From: Microdochium bolleyi
Lineage: Eukaryota; Ascomycota; Sordariomycetes; Xylariales; Microdochiaceae
Length of the DNA: 64,000 bases
Reading direction: 5' to 3'
NCBI GenBank assembly: GCA_001566295.1
Contig: KQ964254.1
Span: forward strand, 372,001 to 436,000
Position numbers and translations under genes: made by a program. The notes beneath the pieces were generated by a model, which saw nothing but the letters and a program-made list of their open reading frames with translations, had not been told where the DNA came from and searched no databases. This document shows, piece by piece, positions 11,138-20,795 of the stretch (its first letter is position 1; the number at the start of each line of letters is the position of its first letter).

Positions 11138-12662
11138 TGCTCCAGACAATACCGACTTCTGTCTCCTGCTGCAGCAACGATTCGGCCATGCAACGATCCA
11201 GAGCCGCGTCGCAGAACATCGAAAAGCCGCTGTGAAGGGGGTAAGATCGTGTTTATCGGTGGGCGACAGCTTAACCTCGTGAGACGCCCCTGCCGAGGGC
11301 CGAGCAACAGTTATGTGATGCTGCGAGCCTCACGTGCTGGCCACTGCGTGACAATGCCGTTTCCCGGGAGCATGGGCCGATACGGAGCAGAAGCTCATCT
11401 AGCGCGCTTGCCGATGCGCTTCTAGGCTCTTCACGGTGTTCTCAGTTCAAGACTGGCGCCCGACCTCGTGCTTGCGCGCAATATTTGAGGGAAGGGCTCC
11501 AAAGATCAATGACACACAGAATCCAGGATGGCCCCATCAGGACCCGTTGGACCCTGAAAATTTCGAGACACATGGCACGGCACTGTGTGGCGCCCGCTCC
11601 CGTGCTCGCCGTCGCTGTGCAACGACCCGGTGGATGTTCGCCGAGGCATGAAATCCAGGCGGACGCGGAAACAGCGATCGACCATCCTCTTGCCTGTTGA
11701 ACCAGCAGCAGTCTTACTTTGGGGGAAGAAACCCTGAAGCCAGGGAAATTTAAACAACAGCAGCTTGTGGGCCGCGCATATCAACTCACTCAGCTCTACG
11801 TTGGGTTGATGGACACCGCAAAGCGCAAGCGCAGCCAACAGAAGACAGACATATCGACACATCGGGTCGCTGGTAAGGCTCCCGAACAAGTCGCTTGGCT
11901 GGCTGGCTTGCTCGAGTCCTGGGCCGTGAGCACTGTACGGGCAGAGCGGAGACGTCCTCGAGCAACAGTAGGCAAGACCCACGCCACACATGTCTCATCT
12001 GGGCCGGACAAGGGAGGATCCTGGAAGCCACGCGCCAGGGTCAAGGCCGAGCCAGCAGCGAGCACAGGCTGAAAAGTCCAAGAGAGCACGAGACACCGAC
12101 TTGTCCCCGCAGAGTGGCCTGCTGCGACAGCGCCCGACCCTTGAGACTGGGAGGATCTCTTTTCAAGGGTCCTTCTTGATCCTCTTGCCTCTTCCAGACA
12201 TTGCTGAGAAGGCGGTGATGAAGAACTGCCACGCTCGACCCCGACAGCTATGCGCATTGGCCCGCTCCGGGCGATCTTCCTCCGTCACACGGCGCCCGCG
12301 GTGGTGATCGCTGCGGCAAGTCGACGTGGATATTGATCAGGCTGTCTCGGCTGTGACTGACTATCACACCAATCACCAAAAGCCGTAGAACGCCGCCGCA
12401 CACGCGCGTGGCGGTAGGTACAGCATCGAGACCTTTGCCACCCCGAGACTGGCGAACGCTTGCTTCCGCCACCTGACGAATGGCCAAGTCGCCAGATGGT
12501 ATTTCATGACCATGACTCTGGTTCCTGAGAATAATAGGGCCGACGTTACGGAGAGTTTTGACAAGGCGCTTGCCCGAGGCCGACGAGCGAGCGTGATCAC
12601 CCATGCCGGATTCAGGAAGGGTGCCGACTTGTTACGAGGACATGCATTACTGGATTGAGCAC

Positions 12663-12690
12663 CGAGCGACCGAGCGACCGAGCGACCGAG
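12663..12690 (+). repeat. Tandem 8-mer CGAGCGAC, about 3.5 copies
   Basis: Perfect tandem copies of CGAGCGAC lie in non-coding sequence about 1.2 kb upstream of the GDS1-type gene. This is a minisatellite-like short repeat. Confidence 0.85.
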
Positions 12691-13379
12691 TGGACGATGT
12701 GGACGGGGCCTCATTAGTCGATCGGGGCCGCGCCCGAAGAGTGAATTCTGCAAGAACGCCAGAGTGACGAAAGATGCGCGCGGTGGAGGAGCAAATTTTG
12801 GGGGTGCTGGGGTTAACCTTGGGCGCGCGATGCGACGGTCGGTTGGGTCCCCGTCTCGCCCGTCTCGCTCTTGTTTCTTTTTTTCCTCTTTTTCCGCCGT
12901 TCTCCTCTTTGTTTTCTATGGGGCTCTGGCGTGGCAGACCCGCAGCCATGACTAGGATGCGCGAGAGTCGAGCTCCGCAATTGCTTTTCTCGTCATTGCG
13001 TGTTAGCCCATTGGCTGGGGATTGCATCACGGCAGGCAGAGGAGCTGGTGGTGAGGGCCCACCGCGGCTGGCTGCTTGCTCGTGTCTCTGGCCTTGGTGC
13101 AGAAGGGTGCGGAGAGCCTCGAGCGAGCCTCTGGGCCTGCAGGAGCTTCCGGCTCTGCTGCTCGATGGTGGCACCCGCCCAGCCCGCCTGCCCCTGCGCG
13201 GAGCATGGGTGCCCTGCACGGGCCCCCGCCCGCCGACAGTGCATCCACCCAGCCGGCAGGGAAAGGAAAAAAAAAAAAAGAAGAAGAGCACAGAGAGCGG
13301 CCCACCGCCTTTCCTGATTCTGCTCAGCGCCCGTCGCAAGCACGAGACGGCGCATGCCTGGCGGGCCATCCTCCGTCAC

Positions 13380-13934
13380 TGCCTCGCCTCCCCCCGGCCA
13401 GAAAAAAAGAAGCAGTGGAGCCGGCACTGCGACTGCCTCTGATGCAGCTCTCCTCCTCTCCGTTGCTCGTGCGACCTGCTCTGTTCTGCCTCATCTCCTC
13501 CTCCTCCCTCTCCCTGTCGCCGTCGTGTTGTCGCCTCGCCTCGCCTCATCTCACCTCGCCAATTTCCTTCTTCGCCAGCCTGCGCACTGACCTGGACCCT
13601 GATTCCTGTAACTCTGCCTCGTTAAACCACCGCCGTTGCTGTCGCTGTCGCTGTTGCCACTGCCGCCGCCTGCCTGGACCCTGGCGCCGTCGACCAAGCA
13701 CACCCGGCACAGCTTGCATCATCCCGCTGTCCCTCGCCGCCTCCTGCGCCGCCTCTCCCCATCACCGCTCCTTGACCTGCCCGTCTTGGCCCGGCTCTGG
13801 ACTCCGTCTCCATCAACAAGCCCCCAGCCCAGCCTGGCTCTCGTGCACTTCCTCCCCGGCATGTTTCCGATCTCTCCGCTCCTTCAACTATAATACAACA
13901 CACCTACCACCTCCCTCCCCTCCCGCCGCCGACC
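13380..13934 (+). promoter_or_regulatory. CT-rich promoter/leader of the GDS1-type gene
   Basis: Long pyrimidine runs (for example CTCCTCCTCCCTCTCCCTG near 13496) extend for about 550 bp to the ATG at 13935. CT-rich tracts just upstream of the transcription start are characteristic of well-expressed filamentous-fungal genes. A purine run of 13 As near 13267 precedes the tract. The transcription start cannot be placed from sequence. Confidence 0.5.
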
Positions 13935-15251
13935 ATGCCTTACAACACCCGCCGCAAGTCGCTGTCGCTGCCCTCCCTAGGGATACACATCCCCCAGTCG
14001 CATCCCAGAAAGTCGTCTGCATCCTCGTCGACCACAAACAGCACATCTTCCGCAATGGCCACCACAAGACCAGCCCCCGACAGCGACGCCTCGCAGCCCT
14101 CGAGCAAGAGGATAAAACGCTCCCACGGTGCCGACGTCAGCACGCCCGCTCCTTCCTCGGCCGCACACTCGAAGCCCGCCGTCGCGGCGACGAAGCGAAG
14201 CCCTCCGTCCTCGCCTCGGTCAGTCCTGAAGCGATCCATCGAGCAGGACGATGCCGAGTCTCTGCCTCTCGTCAAGCCTGTCGACCTTAAGAACGTCAAC
14301 GACGAGATCGTCGAAGCCGTCATCCTCCGCCTGCAAGATACCAGGAATCGTCCTCAGCTCATCAAGGACCTCTCCAACGTGCTCATCACCAAGCTCCAGA
14401 TCGTCAAGACGTGAGTTTCCCTACTACTTCCAATCGGGCGACCGCCTGCTTGCCTAGACCAGCGCACTGACTATCCATCCAGGTCGGCGAATCCGTGCTC
14501 CATCATCTCGTCAAGATTGGCCGCTTTTATGAAGCGGTCGTCATGGACCTCCTCTTCCCCCTGCCCTCTTGCCAAGGAGTTGGAGACCGTGCACCCCAGG
14601 CGCACCTATTATTACCTCACCACCTGCCCTCACCTCCCCCTGCCTGATGCCACATCTGCGCAGCAGAGCTCGATGGTCACACCTTCTTTGGCCAGCTCCA
14701 TCTCAACCACAGAAGAGACCGAGGCTGACCGGCGGAGAGAGCTGAGCATGTCGCCCGAGGTCGACCTGTCATCGCCCGAGTTTGATGACATGGACGATGA
14801 CGTTCCCGTCCCTGGCACCCCGATGGGTTCTGTCTCGGGGAGGCAACGCCCAGTCCACAATGTCGCCCGTGCGCACAAGGCCGACGAGCCGCCCCTAGAG
14901 AAGGACGAGAAGGAGTTCACACAGACTGCTGATGGCCTGCAGAAACGCAGGCTCACTGGCAAGCTCCTCTCGGCCGACCCTGTGGACACCAATCTGCTCG
15001 TGGACGACAGCCTCCAGAATGAAACACTTTTTGGAGAGTCACACCGGGCTCTGGCTCTTGCGCCCAGCTTCTTCCCCCACATGGCGTACATGACAAGCCC
15101 AGCCATGAGGCCCAGTGTTCCTATGCCTCCCTCGGCTAAGAAGGACAACGAAGCCGAAAGCTGGCTGAAGCTCGATGCCATGCTCGACTGGGACCGCAGC
15201 CCCGAGACCGTTGAGCTCGACGAGCTTGACGGCCTTTTGAACGGATTCTAA
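13935..15251 (+). CDS. GDS1-type winged-helix domain protein, 2 exons, 414 aa
   Basis: Exons 13935-14410 and 14483-15251; the intron has donor GTGAGT and acceptor ATCCAG and the junction keeps phase. Residues 1-110 are Ser/Thr/Pro-rich and basic (MPYNTRRKSLSLPSLGIHIP, then SSKRIKRSHG, a possible nuclear localisation signal). Residues about 115-215 form the conserved block: DLKNVNDEIVEAVILRLQD, then SANPCSIISSRLAAFMKR after the intron, then CPLAKELETVHPRRTYYYLT. This pattern fits the winged-helix domain of yeast Gds1 and its filamentous homologues, which are implicated in nitrogen-related or mitochondrial gene control. The C-terminal half is acidic and disordered (SPEFDDMDDDVPVPGTPMG) and ends ELDELDGLLNGF, which resembles an activation-type segment. 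A nuclear transcriptional regulator is the likely role. The domain assignment is from memory of the family. Confidence 0.85.
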
Positions 15252-16120
15252 GAGTTCGACTATTTCCCTACTAATTCCACGACTGTCGCTGAGCGAGAGG
15301 CAGGATGGCTCGCTATGCCCGGGGCGTAGCACTGAGCCATCCGTGTACGATGAAAGCCGCGGACGGTCCCCGCCGCTTGAACGTCTGATGTTGCAACAAG
15401 CGGGCTTGATTTTTCTGGATACAAAAAAAGGCGTTTATCGGTGTTTGTTGCTATTCTGTTTTCCAAGGGCGGCACAACTCATTGCTCTGATTTTGATTTA
15501 CCGATTCCCCTCATTATCCTGCTGGCTCGTTCATGGGCTGGCTTTTCGATTTCCTTCGCTCGCTACTCCGCTCGCGCTGGGCTGCACGTCGAGCATCACA
15601 CCTCTTTGGCTAGAGAGATAAACTGTATGACTAAGAGCGGAGGGGAATGACGGCGCTCCGGGGGGACACGCATCTGTGGCTGGAATCATGCCTGTTTTTG
15701 TCTATCCTCGGAGTGTCTCACACATCATATGGGGTCTTCTACTCTTGACTATCTAGAGAAAAAGATTTCCTTGGGTGGTTTCTGGTGTCTACATACTATT
15801 GTCTTCTCTCACATAAAGGGTATCCTTGTGTATGTTCGTCTCTAGTCGGTCTTATCTCCAAGATGTTCACGATTTCTCAATCTACTACCACGCTTTCATG
15901 CCCAAGTGTTGTCTGTGCATTTATCGTCTGGGGTGAGTGAGTGAGTCTTCTGCTATGTCCAAGCCGGCTAGTCATATTGTCACATAGCTACCCGTGTCAC
16001 ATCTGGGTGCGTAATGAGCTGGTGATGGGATAATACAAGGTTTGTTGTTTACAGGTTGCAGCAGAATGCCCTTCTCTTCCTTTGCAGAACATAGCCGTCC
16101 TGCTCTACGTGCTGTTGCCA
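15252..16120. other. Convergent intergenic region (3' flanks)
   Basis: About 870 bp separates two convergent genes. The plus-strand side is T-rich (for example GATTTTTCTGGATAC near 15408), consistent with a 3' UTR and polyadenylation region. No gene is seen. Confidence 0.5.
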
Positions 16121-17692
16121 CTACTTCTCGCCCTTGTTCTCGCCGTCGGGTGATGACGACGACGACGGTGCGGGCCCGGCCTTCCTGACGGTCATGAACG
16201 AGCCCAGTCCGAACCAGCCGTCTGTCTTGGTATCGTCGGCCGCGGGATTCTCCACCCCATCGCCCCCGCGCTGCTTGTCTTTCCTCTCATTCGTGTCTCC
16301 TCCTCGGCCTCCCCCTCCTCCAGCTGCTGCCGTCTTGGACGCAGCCGCCGCCGCCGCCGCCGACGACGACGACATCTTCAGCTCGACCCAGAGGTGCGTG
16401 CCCCCCGTGAGCCAGCCGGGCCGCTCGAACGCGACAATCTCCAGGCCCTCGACCTGGCGGACGGCGTCGTGCACGATGACCTCGACGTCACGGTTCCACC
16501 AGCACCCGAAGCGCTCAAAGTGGCCCCGCGCGCTGCGGTCCAGCAGGCCGTTGACGAGGTCCCACACGCTCAGGCCGTGCTCGACCATGACGATCCGGCC
16601 CGTCTCGGGCCTCACGAGCCCAGCCATGCCGGCGATCAGCGACACCGGGTCGCGCACCGAGCACAGGCCAAAGGTCTGCAGGACCGTGTCGTAGTACCGC
16701 GTCTCCTCCGGGACCGCGGGCCGGGGCATGACCTTCTGCGCGTCGCACTGGATGATCCGGATCCGGTCGCCGAGCAGGGCGTACGTCGCCTCCACGCCGC
16801 CGCCGTCCTGCTGCCCCCGGACTGCGGGCTTGGGCTTGGCCGCGTGCTGCGAGAACAGCGTCCACACCGGCTTCGCGGGCAGCGCGCCGCTCTCCGCGAG
16901 CAGCGGCACCACGCCGCGCATCCGCTTCATCGCAATGTCCAGCATCGCCGGGCTGATGTCGATCCCCGTGAAGCTCAGCAGCCCTTTGTCCTGCAGCTCC
17001 GCTATCTTCTTCCCCCCGCTGCCGCCGTTCACCCCCCACCCGGCGCGGGCGAGGCGGAGCTTGTTGCGCTCCGCGTCGCTAGCCAGCAGGGACTCGGTCA
17101 CACGGTCCCAGTCGTAGTGCTCGAGGTTGCGCCCGGCCCCGATCGCGACTTCGAGCACGTGCCCGTGCGCGTGCTCCGCGAGGCGGCGCCGCAGGGACGT
17201 GATGCCGAGCCGCCACTCGGACTTGTCGAGGTGCAGGTCGAACTCGACGGGGGACTGGATGCTCGCGCGGCCCGTGGGCACCTGCGGCTCCTTGCCCGGA
17301 GGGTAGCGCACCACCTCGTCGTGGTTCCAGTGGTATACCCCCGAGGCGAGGATCGCGCCGAGGCACAGGGCCGCGGCGCCGAAGCCGAAGATCGGCATGA
17401 ACCGCTGGCGCACGAGGTCCGCGACAGGCTGGGCCTCGGAGTTGTTGGCCGTAGAGGAGGAGCCTGCGTCAGGAGGAGGAGGTGGTGGTGGAGGAGCCTG
17501 GGCTTTGTAGGGCAGTGGTTTGCTCTTTTGCGGCGGCGGCGCTGGCGCTGATTTTGATGGCGGGGTTCTCGACCTGGAGGCTTTGGACGAGGAGGCATTG
17601 CGTCGCGTCTCTCGTGAGAAGATACTCCGGATCTCAACGCACCGGCATCTTGGAAGGAGTGCCCGGGCTGGAGCAGCCAGCCAGCGGGACAT
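16121..17692 (-). CDS. OMS1: OMS1-like mitochondrial SAM-dependent methyltransferase, 523 aa
   Basis: The first ATG of the frame is at 17692, giving MSRWLAAPARALLPRCRCVE, an Arg-rich, acid-poor start typical of a mitochondrial presequence. A Pro-rich linker follows, then a single transmembrane segment (GFGAAALCLGAILASGVYHW) near residue 100, and then a class I methyltransferase fold. The SAM motif I is HVLEVAIGAGRNLEHYDWD, and downstream are LLSFTGIDISPAMLDIAMKR, IIQCDAQKV, YYDTVLQTFGLCSV and GRIVMVEHG. This arrangement matches yeast Oms1, an inner-membrane protein linked to Cox1/Oxa1 function. The C-terminus adds about 60 residues of Ala/Gly/Asp-rich low complexity. The substrate of the family is unknown. 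No intron is needed. Confidence 0.85.
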   Translation of the reverse strand: MSRWLAAPARALLPRCRCVEIRSIFSRETRRNASSSKASRSRTPPSKSAPAPPPQKSKPLPYKAQAPPPPPPPPDAGSSSTANNSEAQPVADLVRQRFMPIFGFGAAALCLGAILASGVYHWNHDEVVRYPPGKEPQVPTGRASIQSPVEFDLHLDKSEWRLGITSLRRRLAEHAHGHVLEVAIGAGRNLEHYDWDRVTESLLASDAERNKLRLARAGWGVNGGSGGKKIAELQDKGLLSFTGIDISPAMLDIAMKRMRGVVPLLAESGALPAKPVWTLFSQHAAKPKPAVRGQQDGGGVEATYALLGDRIRIIQCDAQKVMPRPAVPEETRYYDTVLQTFGLCSVRDPVSLIAGMAGLVRPETGRIVMVEHGLSVWDLVNGLLDRSARGHFERFGCWWNRDVEVIVHDAVRQVEGLEIVAFERPGWLTGGTHLWVELKMSSSSAAAAAAASKTAAAGGGGGRGGDTNERKDKQRGGDGVENPAADDTKTDGWFGLGSFMTVRKAGPAPSSSSSPDGENKGEK

Positions 17693-18500
17693 CGTCACTG
17701 GCCAGGCGGGCGAGGCTGGCCACGCAGTTTTCCTTGGAAGGTGCTCAGACTGTATGTCGGGCTGAAGGCAGGAGCTCACTTGTCGAGCTGCCCACCTCGA
17801 ATGAGTCGAGATATTAGGAGCACGACCCCTCCTCGTGGTTGTCAACGTCGTCCTGAAAAGCCACGTCTCGTGGAGAGAAACAGCGCTGCTGGCTCTCGGT
17901 ATGGAAGTGGAAAACCGCTGCTACGTAGACTCCTGTACGTTGTCAAATCTGAGGACCGAGCAGGCGTCGTTGATGCTGGTGGGGGTGATTGGGAAGCGAG
18001 GTTAACGGCCCGCATATTTTTCGAAGTTGGAGATTTGGGGAAGTGTCGTTGAGCCACAGTGAATTCGTCACAGTGTAATGCCCGAGCACTGTGCTTGTCC
18101 TGGGCACTCTCGCAGCCTCGACTGTTGGAGGAGCTAGTGACGTCGAGATGCCTTGCCCTGTACTACAGAGAATCAATCAAGTCAAATGAATTAACTAGTT
18201 CACAAGTTGATGCCACTGGTGACCCGATCTTGCTTCGGATGTCCAGAATCAAACATTCAAGGAACTCAGTGTGGAGTCGCATCGCTATATCTCATTGGCT
18301 GACCGTAGGCAGAACAGGCAGATGTCCATCTCCACACTCAGCTCAGTGAGAGTGACGCAACCTCTTAACGCGTCTGCAACACGCAGCGCGTGAACTCCAA
18401 CTTCGGCCATACAAACCACACTCTGCGTGCGAGATCACATCGGTTCCACACCGATGCATACGTGAGGTCCGCAGGCGCTAGTTGAGTACTCACAGGCACG
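17693..18500. other. Divergent intergenic region, OMS1-like / IMPACT-family genes
   Basis: About 800 bp lies between divergent starts. The OMS1 frame stays open about 150 bp upstream of 17692, but without another ATG. An ATTGG (inverted CCAAT) occurs near 18294. No other gene is seen. Confidence 0.5.
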
Positions 18501-20320
18501 ATGGCGTCACAATCAGATCTCCAGGACCTCCTGCGGCTCATGACCACCGCCAAGGTCCCCATCAAAGATGCCATGATGAGGATCAAGCTGCTCCAGGGGA
18601 GCAACTTGCGGAGGTATGCTACACATATGCGTCTCACCACCCTCCCAGAGTCCGTCTCGCTCACATTGTGGACCTCCCTCATCTGTCCAGCATCCAGCAG
18701 ATCGCAGAGTCTCCACTATCAGCTGTGGAAGCCGCCATCAAGGACCAGAAAGCCGCCCGCTCGCTTCACAATGCCTGCAAGGCCCGCCTGAAGCAGATCA
18801 ACAACCCGGATGCCGCGGCGGCGGCGTCCAAGCGGAGCGGCCCGCAGCTGTCTGGTAGTGCCAAGCGACAAAAAGGCGGCGACGGGGCTCTGTTCACAGA
18901 CGGCCCCGAAGCCGTGTCGCCGGAAGAGGCGGAGGCGGCCTTCTCGATCCCGGTCGAGACGGACGAGTCGGTGATTGCCAGCACGACTCTGCTCACCAAT
19001 CGAGCTCCGCTGGTTTTGGCTTTTGCCGCCGAGCTGCTGCGCTACACGATGCCGGAGCAGCCCCCGTCCAGCCGGTTGAGCTTGGCGCAGGCCGTCGTCA
19101 GTGCGAATTCGAGGAGCAAGGCCGTCTCTATCGGACTGGAGAAGGGTCTTAGCGCAGACGAAGAAGGCTGGGGTCATGGCCAGCCAAGGGTCCGCGTGCT
19201 GGGCAGGGAGGTGGCTGTCCTGAAGAGAGGCGGCTACTCATGGAAGGGCGAGGAGAAGACGGTTAAGCAGGAAGGCAATGAAGAGCCTTCGGCGAGCATC
19301 GCATCAAGTGCCACGGCGACGAATGACAGCCAGAGCGCACCCACAGTAACTGCAGAGGAACAGGAACCAGCGACGTGGTCTGCTAGCCAGCCCGTGACCC
19401 TCAAGGAGTCGACGTTTATCGTGCGGGCTATACCGATCGCAAAACCATCTGAGCGAGCGGCCAAGATGCAGGAGCTCTTCGCACGATACCCTTCGCTCAA
19501 GGACGCCTCACACAACGCCTGGGCGTACCGCGTCAACGCTCCCACAAACTTATTCGGCGCCACCACGATCAAGGAGGACTCCTTTGACGACGGGGAGTCG
19601 GGCTGCGGCAGCTTCCTGATCAAGAACATGCGCGAGATGGACACGGTGGATATGCTGGTAGTCATGACACGGTGGTATGGTGGCATTATGTTGGGCCCCG
19701 ACAGGTGGCGGATCATGCGAGACTGCCTGAAGAATGCTGTTGCTGGGCGACTGCGTGTTTCTGGACGGGCGGCACAGCTCGGAGGCGAGGCAGTCTGGGG
19801 CTTGGATCTGGAGGCTATGAAGAGTACTTCTACGGCCGCCGCGAGCGGTTCGAGGTCATACGAGGCTGGTGTTGTGGGGATGCCGATCCACCGACCAGAA
19901 GCGGCCATGGCGTATCTCCTGAAGAGCTTCGCGACAAGGGTCGAGACTTCTGATGAAGTAGACGAGGTTACGACACATACTGCTCCAGTGGAAGAGGATG
20001 GCACAGAGACGACAACAACAACAACAACAACACCGCGAAAAGGCAGTGTGTCGTCCAAGCCCAAGACAGGACCCAAGAGGAAGACGACAAAGGTGCTGGA
20101 CATGGAGAAGGAGGAGAACGTCGGCCGGCTGTTGGGGGCCCTGAGGCTGCTCTTCGACAGCTGGGCCGATCACCTGAGCACGACCGAGCTGGACCGGCGG
20201 GCCTGGAGCTGGTACGTCGCGGTGCGGCCAGAGGTCGAGAGCGGACCGTCTGGCTGGGGTGCCAAGGGCCACCTGAGACTGCAAACCATACTGGATCTGC
20301 GCCGACGAGAGAGCAGTTGA
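18501..20320 (+). CDS. IMPACT / UPF0029 family protein, 2 exons, 580 aa
   Basis: Exons 18501-18613 and 18691-20320; the donor is GTATGC, the acceptor TGTCCAG, and the phase is kept. The N-terminus (MASQSDLQDLLRLMTTAKVP) runs into helical sequence (SIQQIAESPLSAVEAAIKD). The conserved UPF0029 domain lies around residues 305-420: LKESTFIVRAIPIAKPSERA, HNAWAYRVN, DDGESGCGSFLIKNMREMD, then VVMTRWYGGIMLGPDRWRIM. In Yih1/IMPACT this domain follows an RWD domain and helps to restrain Gcn2. No RWD-like sequence is apparent here, so a Gcn2 role should not be assumed. A Thr run (ETTTTTTTT) and a basic segment precede a conserved helical tail (NVGRLLGALRLLFDSWADHL). Confidence 0.82.
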
Positions 20321-20795
20321 CCTATGCAAAGAATTACAGTGAAATGGACATCACTTATTGCTCGGTATTTGCAGCAGAAGCTGGACGGGAAGTCCCCAGG
20401 TACCAGACACAAGAGCCTGAAGTCAAGTGACCCGACTCCGCGATGGCCAACTAGCAGGCCGCTATCCGTGTTGTATTTTTACTGCCCAGTGCAGTCTGTA
20501 TACAATATTGGTGTGTGCAAGACTTTGGATGTGGTGATGGTCGAGGGGCAGCCCGGCGCCGAGTCTGGTGCCGGGCCTGAGTGGGGCCGATGACAGCATC
20601 GCTCCCCTGCCTCCCGGACTCGGGATGCACGCCCGCGCCTGGGTAAATCATTTGCACACCTGACCCAGCTGCACCTCTCGGCACTCAAAGCTTAAACGCA
20701 AGAGATTGCTCGGCGGACCCAACATCTCATTTCGTGTATGTCCTCGGCCTTAGTGGCTGTGATTCTTTTCGCATCCACTTCCAATCTCTACAGCC
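20321..20795. other. Intergenic: 3' flank of IMPACT-family gene and promoter of exchanger
   Basis: The two flanking genes run in the same direction 475 bp apart. The final 100 bp are pyrimidine-rich (TTTTCGCATCCACTTCCAAT), as expected for a leader. No gene is seen. Confidence 0.5.

Larger units (their letters stand above)
8025..13934. other. Gene-poor block of 5.9 kb
   Basis: No frame on either strand shows a domain, sustained third-position GC bias or a convincing set of splice-joined exons. The first 600 bp are AT-rich and are probably the 3' UTR and terminator of the ankyrin gene. Short direct repeats occur at 11114-11137 and 12663-12690. An orphan TATATAAA lies at 9682-9689 with no coding frame behind it. 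The last 550 bp (13380-13934) are strongly CT-rich and belong to the promoter/leader of the GDS1-type gene. The block may hold non-coding transcripts, but the sequence alone does not show one. Confidence 0.5.

Noticed and set aside
13076..14290. A 404-codon open frame overlapping the GDS1-type gene
   Set aside because: It is Pro/Ser/Ala low complexity from a CT-rich promoter and runs in the wrong frame over the first exon of a gene with conserved domains. It is a composition artefact.
16394..17551. A 385-codon frame opposite the OMS1-like gene
   Set aside because: It is an antisense shadow caused by GC-rich third positions, with no domain.
17693..17845. N-terminal extension of the OMS1-like frame
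   Set aside because: The frame is open but has no ATG before 17692. The ATG at 17692 gives a proper mitochondrial presequence.
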